Origin: Saccoglossus kowalevskii
Lineage: Eukaryota; Hemichordata; Enteropneusta; Harrimaniidae
Assembly: GCF_000003605.2 (NCBI RefSeq)
Contig: NW_003141867.1
Location: 1-14,185, forward strand
Reading direction: 5' to 3'
Length of the DNA: 14,185 nucleotides
Part shown: piece by piece, positions 10,062 to 14,185 of the stretch
How positions within the stretch are numbered: the stretch's first letter is position 1
How the letters are laid out: each line of letters begins with the position of its first letter
The notes under the pieces: model-generated
Seen by the model: only the letters and a program-made list of their open reading frames with translations
Databases searched by the model: none
Told to the model about the DNA's origin: nothing
Position numbers and translations under genes: made by a program

Positions 10062-10693
10062 ATGTTTATTGAGCATAATAAGCGTGCAGCTCTTCCCCCA
10101 GAGAAAATACAAGTGTTCAATGGTGAATCATTGAAATACAAGGCCTTCAAAGAAACTTTCTGAGGAGGAATATGGAAACCCTTATGTGATGGCTAGAGCT
10201 TACGTCAAGCAAGCAGAGGAATGGCCAGAAGTAAAGTACGATCTCAAAGAGTTTGCACTTTTTCTGACAAAGTGTGACAATGCCATGAACGGTGAACTGC
10301 ATTGAACGAGCTAAATCACCACAAGAATTTGCAAATGTTAATATACAAATTGCCACGTCAAATGAGAGTAAGGAGGCGTACAAAAACGTATGACATATCA
10401 CAACATAGACCAGTTCAATTGCGAGACTTGGTGAAGTAATGAGTCAGGAGTTATTTGGTAACTTTAATGACGCATCACAAAACGAGCATGGTTTGAAGTA
10501 TGCGAAGAAACCTGGTATTGATGCCACGAAGCGCACAAACTTTTCCATCACAGCAAATCCGAAATCAAACCAGCAATGCCTATGTTCAAAAAATACTCAT
10601 GAGTTACCAAACTGTGAATGGTTTAGTGCCAATACATATGAGGAGAAGAAACAACTGATAATAAGCAAAGGGTTATGCTATGGTTCAATCTGA
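10062..10693 (+). pseudogene. gag: BEL/Pao-type Gag remnant, several frames
   Basis: Gag packages retrotransposon RNA. Four successive pieces read as the conserved Gag region of BEL/Pao elements: 10062-10163 (ALPPEKIQVFNGESLKY, the entry to the domain), 10162-10305 (YGNPYVMARAYVKQ through TKCDNAM), 10308-10439 (NLQMLIYKLPRQM and RDLVK), and 10439-10693 (QCLCSKNTHELPNCEWF, a zinc-knuckle-like region, ending LCYG then a stop). The frame changes between all four pieces. Between the first and second, roughly 50-60 residues that the family normally has are absent, so there is an internal deletion near 10160. Part of the segment before 10439 also seems missing. The last piece ends in a 1245-bp insertion and resumes at 11931. 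It cannot encode a working Gag. The assignment rests on remembered family patterns. Confidence 0.8.
10677..10685. repeat. Target-site duplication, left copy (GCTATGGTT)
   Basis: An identical 9-mer is at 11931-11939. The two copies bracket the inserted DNA element, and the gag frame runs through the site when one copy and the insert are ignored. Confidence 0.85.
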
Positions 10694-10694
10694 T

Positions 10695-10733
10695 GTAGTG
10701 TACGGGCTTTAATTATTTTGGCTATACACTTAT
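10695..10733 (+). repeat. Left terminal inverted repeat
   Basis: It begins GTAGTGTACGGGCTTTAATT and pairs with 11872-11910, differing only by two C/A changes. It is the most conserved part of the insert. Confidence 0.9.
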
Positions 10734-11172
10734 TTTAATTTTTATTACATTTGTTATTAATACCTTTTTATTTGTTTGTTTTACTTTGATTTTGATTTTG
10801 TGATTTTTTTTTAATTTAAATTAAAACAAGTCATTGAAAATGACACAGTCCCCGTTAAGTTCTCTTTGTGCTCGTCATATTAAAGCGGAGGGGTGTCGCG
10901 AGCGTGTCCTTGAAACTTGAGTTCCAAGTGGCGTATACAACAGATTGTTTATTTACATCAAAACACGTGTTTCGTGTCATAGTAATATGGCCAAAATAAA
11001 AACAGCCGTTATTCAGCCATCTTTGATCTGATTATGAAACACACTGATATGTATGATGTATGTGCCAAATACGAATGAAAATGATACATAAATTGTGGAA
11101 ATATAGTAGTAAGGCCAAAAAGTCAGATGGCTGTCAATCGGCCATCTTTGACCAGATTTTGAAACAAATTGT

Positions 11173-11396
11173 CATGGACATGCATCCTAACATGTATAAA
11201 GTACATGTATGTGCCAAATTTGAATGAAAACTGACAGAGCATGTCCAAGATACAACATTTTCAAAAAACAAGATGGCTACCAGTCGGCCATTTTGAATTG
11301 AATCGCTAAACCACTGCATGTGCATATGTCCCACATAAGGTACTAGGCACATGCAAAGAATGAACGGAATCGGTCCACAGGATTCTGAAATATGAC
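11173..11396. repeat. Internal direct repeat block X, copy 1
   Basis: This 224-bp block starts CATGGACATG and ends in ATATGAC. It matches 11611-11828 at most positions, including the unit GCATGTGCATATGTCCCACA. An AT-poor CGGA-type array follows each copy. Confidence 0.85.
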
Positions 11397-11405
11397 GTTG
11401 GATAG

Positions 11406-11472
11406 ACTGACACACGGACAGACGGACACACGGACGGTCGGACGGACAGACTCAGGAACTCACGGACGCTCG
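11406..11472. repeat. Degenerate (ACGG/ACAG)n tetranucleotide array
   Basis: Repeated GGAC and CGGA words fill the segment, with CACA and CAGA variants. A shorter counterpart is at 11829-11865 after block X copy 2. Some bivalve non-autonomous elements (the pearl group) are known for ACGG-like cores, but those are Helitron-related and lack inverted ends, so the likeness may be superficial. Confidence 0.75.
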
Positions 11473-11473
11473 G

Positions 11474-11610
11474 GGACATGTATCCTAACATGTATGATCT
11501 ATGTACTAAATTTGTATGAAAACTGACAAAGCATGTCCAAAATACGACATTTTCAAAAAACAAGATGGCTGCCAGTCGGCCATTTTTGATCCAATTGTGA
11601 AATAAATCAT
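11474..11610. repeat. Internal repeat, shorter unit related to block X
   Basis: It starts GGACATGTATCCTAACATG like both X blocks and reaches GATGGCTGCCAGTCGGCCAT. It then goes on to AATTGTGAAATAAATC rather than the GAATCGCTAAACC tail. Its start is about 140 bp before the same words of X copy 2, which shows that the element grew by unequal duplication. Confidence 0.8.
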
Positions 11611-11828
11611 CATGGACATGTATCCTAACATGTATAATCTATGTACCAAGTTTGAATGAAAACTGACAAAGCATGTCCAAAATACAACATTTTCAAAAAA
11701 CAAGATGGCTGCCAGTCGGTCATTTTGGATTGAATCGCTAAACCACTGCATGTGCATATGTCCCACATAAAGTACTAGGCACATGCAAAGAATGAACGGA
11801 ATCGGTGCAAGGGATTCTGAGATATGAC
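11611..11828. repeat. Internal direct repeat block X, copy 2
   Basis: This is 218 bp, matching 11173-11396 with scattered substitutions and small gaps. It is followed by the short CGGA-type array at 11829-11865 and then the right inverted end. Confidence 0.85.
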
Positions 11829-11871
11829 TCCGGACGAACGCACGGACGCACTGACGGACGGAGACCGAATT

Positions 11872-11910
11872 ATAAGTTTATAGCCAAAATAATTAAAGCC
11901 CTTACACTAC
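11872..11910 (-). repeat. Right terminal inverted repeat
   Basis: This is the reverse complement of the left end (37 of 39). About 20 bp of further end sequence (11911-11930) lies between it and the right target-site copy. Confidence 0.9.
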
Positions 11911-11930
11911 GACAGATTTTAATCAGAATG

Positions 11931-11939
11931 GCTATGGTT
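11931..11939. repeat. Target-site duplication, right copy (GCTATGGTT)
   Basis: Identical to 10677-10685. The gag frame resumes here: the codon that reads TCA at the left copy (10685-10687) reads TGT here (11939-11941), in keeping with the Cys expected in a zinc knuckle. Confidence 0.85.
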
Positions 11940-12384
11940 GTTTGAAAAATGTCAACCATCTAGTCAAAGAATGTACCAACAAATTGAAGTATGATACTTG
12001 TGGAGTCATCATACGGTGCTGCACTACAACAAGGACAAAAAAGAGCAGTCTGTATCAACTACAGTCAGTTTGGTTGAGGCAGAGTGTCAGACATTAGGTT
12101 CACAGAAGTGTTCATACAAGCCAATCATCATACCAGTTAAAGTGCAACGCAGAGCTACTGGATTGAGTGTTAAGACGTATGCATTCATAGATAATGGAAG
12201 TGATACAGTATTCAGTACTGAGGAAATTCTACAGCAACTGAATGTGGGCAGCAGAAAGATAAAGAACTTGCATACTATAACTGGCGACAAATTAGTGGAT
12301 AGTCGCTTTATTAAAAGCCTTGAGGTAACTGACCTAGAGGACAATAACATCACCAAACTGCCTGCAGTATGTACTATATACTGA
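11940..12384 (+). pseudogene. pol: BEL/Pao Gag 3' end and aspartic protease remnant
   Basis: Just after the right target site, one frame gives a zinc-knuckle continuation (HLVKECTNKLKYDTC). A frame change near 11998 leads to a histidine-rich segment (SHHTVLHYNKDKK) and then the protease. The retropepsin that matures the polyprotein shows its catalytic triplet as DNGSD, with the catalytic Asp codon at 12190-12192, preceded by KTYAFI and followed by TVFSTEEILQQL, as in the A17-type proteases of BEL/Pao elements. The open frame 11998-12384 starts with TTG, not ATG, so it is a polyprotein piece and not a gene of its own. It ends in a TGA at 12382-12384, short of the protease C-terminal part, which continues in another frame. 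It is the best preserved part of this retrotransposon. Confidence 0.85.
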
Positions 12385-12745
12385 CAATTCTAGTACAAAA
12401 GAATAACGTACTGACTCAAGCGGACATAAAAGAGTACAGCTACCTAATATTGATGCAGATATAGGCCTGCTAATAGGAAACAATGTTCCCGACGCATTTG
12501 AACTGTGAGATGTGATACATAAACAAGATAACGGACCCTTTGCTATACATACTTTGCTAGCTGGATTGTTAATGGATCACTAGTAGGGACTAGTCAAACT
12601 GAAGAAAAAGTCAACTACTGTTAATAGAATAGAAATGGGACTGACAATTGAACAACAACTTGTAAATAATTTCAATCATGAATTCAGTGAGCGGATTACT
12701 GAAAACAAACCTGAAGACTCAATGAAGATCAATGAAGACATGTTG
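12385..12745 (+). pseudogene. pol: BEL/Pao Pol remnant, protease end to RT entry, truncated
   Basis: The protease continues in a shifted frame with LLIGNNVPDAFE (about 12467-12502), a TGA at 12506-12508, then HKQDNGPFAIHTLL. A one-base shift near 12561 leads to WIVNGSL, and stops follow at 12622. A third frame from 12635 carries the linker before the reverse transcriptase (FNHEFSERITENKPEDS) and is recognisable to about NEDML at 12745. None of the RT catalytic region (the YVDD/YxDD box) is present. Stop codons and shifts about every 50-100 bases show an old, dead copy. Confidence 0.75.
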
Positions 12746-13150
12746 ACGACTAGTTTACGCACTTCACGAACAGTTTGCGCATGGCACGAGCAGTTCACGA
12801 CGAGTTCACGACTACTGCTCGCCATTCCAGAGATCGCCTGTGAAGAGACAATTTATAATCCAGAGACAACATTCCTAAAACAAAGCCAATCCCAAAATGA
12901 CAAGGGGTTGGGGAGGTCCCCTTTTTATATGGCGTACCCAAGTCAGCACGACACCGTCCGAATTGCGCAAACTCGTCGTGCCAATGTGGGAAGTGCGTAA
13001 ACTATGCGCAAACTGTGCGTGAACTCGTCGTGCCAGTTCATGTTAACGTGGACACTGATGGATACGCATTCGGAACTAATCGTGAAGTCGTCGTGAACAC
13101 GCAACATATAATAGTGTTCATTGTGAACACCTTCGTTTACGAAAGGTAGC
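12746..13150. mobile_element. Inverted-repeat-rich insert that ends the retrotransposon
   Basis: The composition changes abruptly from Pol-like sequence to one rich in TTCACGACG / CGTCGTGAA words. Inverted pairs are 12752-12765 with 12990-13003 (14/14), 12771-12782 with 13004-13015 (12/12), 12796-12810 with 13018-13032 (15/15), and 12793-12814 with 13077-13098 (20/22). A direct pair AACTCGTCGTGCCA is at 12970 and 13022. The middle (12820-12950) is unique sequence. This fits a MITE with subterminal repeats. Clean ends and a target-site duplication were not found, so the limits are approximate. The frames through it (12635-13000 plus, 12943-13152 minus) are not genes. Confidence 0.6.
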
Positions 13151-14000
13151 AAACTAATTTATTGTTCAATAATATCTTGTCATATTGTATTCATTGAATT
13201 AATTAAATTTCTAAATAACAATTAAATATTTGTATTATTTAGAGGCTTGGAAGAGCTCGTTTAAATTAAACGCAAATTCACACAGGTGCGTGGTAATCAC
13301 CATATTGGAATTTAACACCCAGGCTCCGCCAATAGAATAAGAGCTGTAAAGAAAAATAATCTAATGATTAGATCACATGCAATTAACGCCAGTCCAGCGC
13401 TGCGTCACCCAGCTTACTAATTCGAGCATTGATAACAATCGGGTGTTTTATCTTGAAACATCACATGTGCTTTTGTTTTAGGGAGCTCTTCATGATAAAA
13501 CAATTTGGAAAAAAAGTGTTTTAGTTACTTTCATGAACGCAAATTAGTGGGCTTGCTAAGGCTTAAAAGCTGCAAATTGTAGTACAAACATCCTCTTTGG
13601 CATGAATGTAGTCCATGACCATATAAAGAATTTAAGATATAGACACAAGCTGGGGTGACCTTTTTTAACCCTCATTTGCATAAATTAAAAATGGCCGCCA
13701 CCAGCAAATAGTATCCTTACGTATTTATCAATATATCTGGTTCTTGTCAGGTTATTTGTAATATGTAAGGATCTATATGTATGTTTTTGATGACAGATTA
13801 TCTGATAAAATAGTAACGTTGGTGACATGAGATTTATGACCCTACAGCATAGGTCAAGGTCAATTTTAAGCCAAATTTATTATTTTAGTCATATCTCTAG
13901 ATCTGAATAAGATATCTTCACTAGTTATCATTACACCTCAGATTAGTTCTTTCATATAGCATCACTTGATACATTAATCGTGGAATTACTTATATTATTA
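13151..14000. other. Stretch without a gene, some repeat-like words
   Basis: No coding region is seen. It includes AT-rich DNA (13160-13270), a somewhat GC-richer part near 13290-13420, AATGGCCGCCACCAGC near 13689, and AGGTCAAGGTCA at 13851. The right half reads like common dispersed repeat DNA of marine invertebrates, an impression I cannot test here. Confidence 0.4.
13851..13862 (+). promoter_or_regulatory. AGGTCAAGGTCA, nuclear-receptor-type direct half-sites
   Basis: Two AGGTCA half-sites without a spacer, also reading as TCAAGGTCA, the extended half-site bound by SF-1/FTZ-F1/ERR monomers. No gene is nearby on the right, and such words occur in repeats, so a role is unproven. Confidence 0.3.
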
Positions 14001-14183
14001 CTAGGAGGCAGGTGAGGCTGAGAGGGCCCTAAACGTCCAAGTAATATATGGGTTCTGCTGCCATATGGCCCAAGCAGTCTTCTTACAGCCTCTAAAGCTA
14101 TGAAAAAATGGAAGACCAGCTGAACGAGCATTGCCCACCTGCTGGGCAATTTCATGCACAGGAATGTACCTGAAGTTCTCACA
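14001..14183 (-). pseudogene. Fragment of a transposon-associated PIN/XPG-like protein
   Basis: On the minus strand one frame is open from the window edge to a TAG at 14003-14001. It reads FRYIPVHEIAQQVGNARSAG, LPFFHSF, RGCKKTAWAIWQQNPYIT. This matches the C-terminal region of a repetitive family in molluscs, cnidarians and amphioxus whose hallmark is IPVHDIA, LPxFHAFTGCDT, KKTAW. The GCD-G-K portion recalls the helix-hairpin part of FEN1/XPG nucleases. Here about 10 residues that normally lie between the GC and KKTAW are absent (in frame), so the copy is probably defective. Another, longer frame on the same strand (13952-14182) starts with GTG and is a shadow. The N-terminal part would lie to the right, outside the window. 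Family naming is from memory. Confidence 0.5.
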
Positions 14184-14185
14184 TC

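Larger units (their letters stand above)
10686..11930. mobile_element. Non-autonomous TIR DNA transposon (about 1.25 kb) inside gag
   Basis: The left inverted end at 10695-10733 matches the reverse complement of 11872-11910 at 37 of 39 positions. Outside these, the extreme ends are CAATCTGAT and, reversed, CATTCTGAT; the right end carries about 11 extra bases between them. A perfect 9-bp duplication flanks the element, a size seen with Mutator-like elements (also near the 8 bp of hAT, P and Merlin). No transposase is encoded. The interior is a left AT-rich part (about 10734-10860), then diverged tandem units with AAGATGGCT...CAGTCGGCCAT and GGACATGTATCCTAACATG, and CGGA-type arrays. The open frames on the minus strand (11134-11415, 11306-11563, 11506-11784) are repeat translations that echo each other, not genes. 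The superfamily is uncertain. Confidence 0.85.

Noticed and set aside
9841-10401. Minus-strand frames opposite the Gag remnant
   Set aside because: Antisense of recognisable plus-strand Gag sequence.
11406-11472. Reading the CGGA-type array as evidence for a Helitron-related pearl element
   Set aside because: Inverted ends and a target-site duplication fit a cut-and-paste element instead; Helitrons have neither.
12087-12356. Minus-strand frame opposite the protease
   Set aside because: Shadow of the retropepsin frame, which has a clear active site.
12900-12935. GGGGAGGTCCCC followed by TTTTTATATGG as an NF-kB site plus TATA box
   Set aside because: One mismatch to the consensus, inside a likely MITE, and no transcript downstream.
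13952-14182. Minus-strand 76-codon frame
   Set aside because: Starts with GTG and gives no family match; the overlapping frame 14001-14183 carries the recognisable motifs.
1-14185. tRNA, rRNA or CRISPR array
   Set aside because: No T-arm-like GGTTCGAANCC with a matching acceptor, no rRNA-like conserved blocks, and the repeats are not regularly spaced with unique spacers.

Overview
The window is AT-rich eukaryotic DNA: one clear intronless-in-window protein gene, long gene-free stretches, simple repeats and several layers of decayed transposons. It looks like a marine invertebrate, most likely a lophotrochozoan such as a mollusc. That placement is an inference from the receptor type, the BEL/Pao retrotransposon, the repeat-rich insert with CGGA/ACGG-type arrays, and splice-like signals. 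I see no bacterial operon, rRNA, tRNA or CRISPR array.

Layout. Positions 1-177 hold the decaying end of a 51-bp minisatellite. A 3' splice acceptor (about 515-536) leads into an exon with a complete rhodopsin-class 7TM receptor (550-1806). A candidate poly(A) signal lies at 2586-2591. From 1807 to about 8055 the DNA is mostly featureless and AT-rich. It is broken by a 129-codon open frame at 3785-4174 with weak resemblance to a receptor C-terminal half, an AT palindrome near 5891 and a 150-bp (CT)n microsatellite at 6622-6776.

The right third is a transposon graveyard. A 76-78 bp sequence with a YY1-like motif occurs twice (8056 and 9626), with a foldback hairpin at 9344-9433 between the copies. 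From about 9705 to 12745 lie broken parts of a BEL/Pao LTR retrotransposon: gag pieces in several frames, a zinc-knuckle region, an aspartic protease with a DNGS active site, the linker toward the reverse transcriptase, and then truncation before any RT catalytic motif. A 1245-bp non-autonomous DNA transposon (10686-11930) sits inside the gag zinc knuckle. It has about 39-bp inverted ends and is flanked by a perfect 9-bp duplication, and the gag frame is continuous across the pre-insertion site. A second inverted-repeat element (about 12746-13150) cuts off the retrotransposon. At the right edge, on the minus strand (14001-14183), is a fragment of a transposon-associated PIN/XPG-like family, apparently with a small internal deletion.

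Only the receptor looks like an intact functional gene. The rest is best read as a history of insertions: BEL/Pao first, then the 1245-bp element into it, with later point decay.
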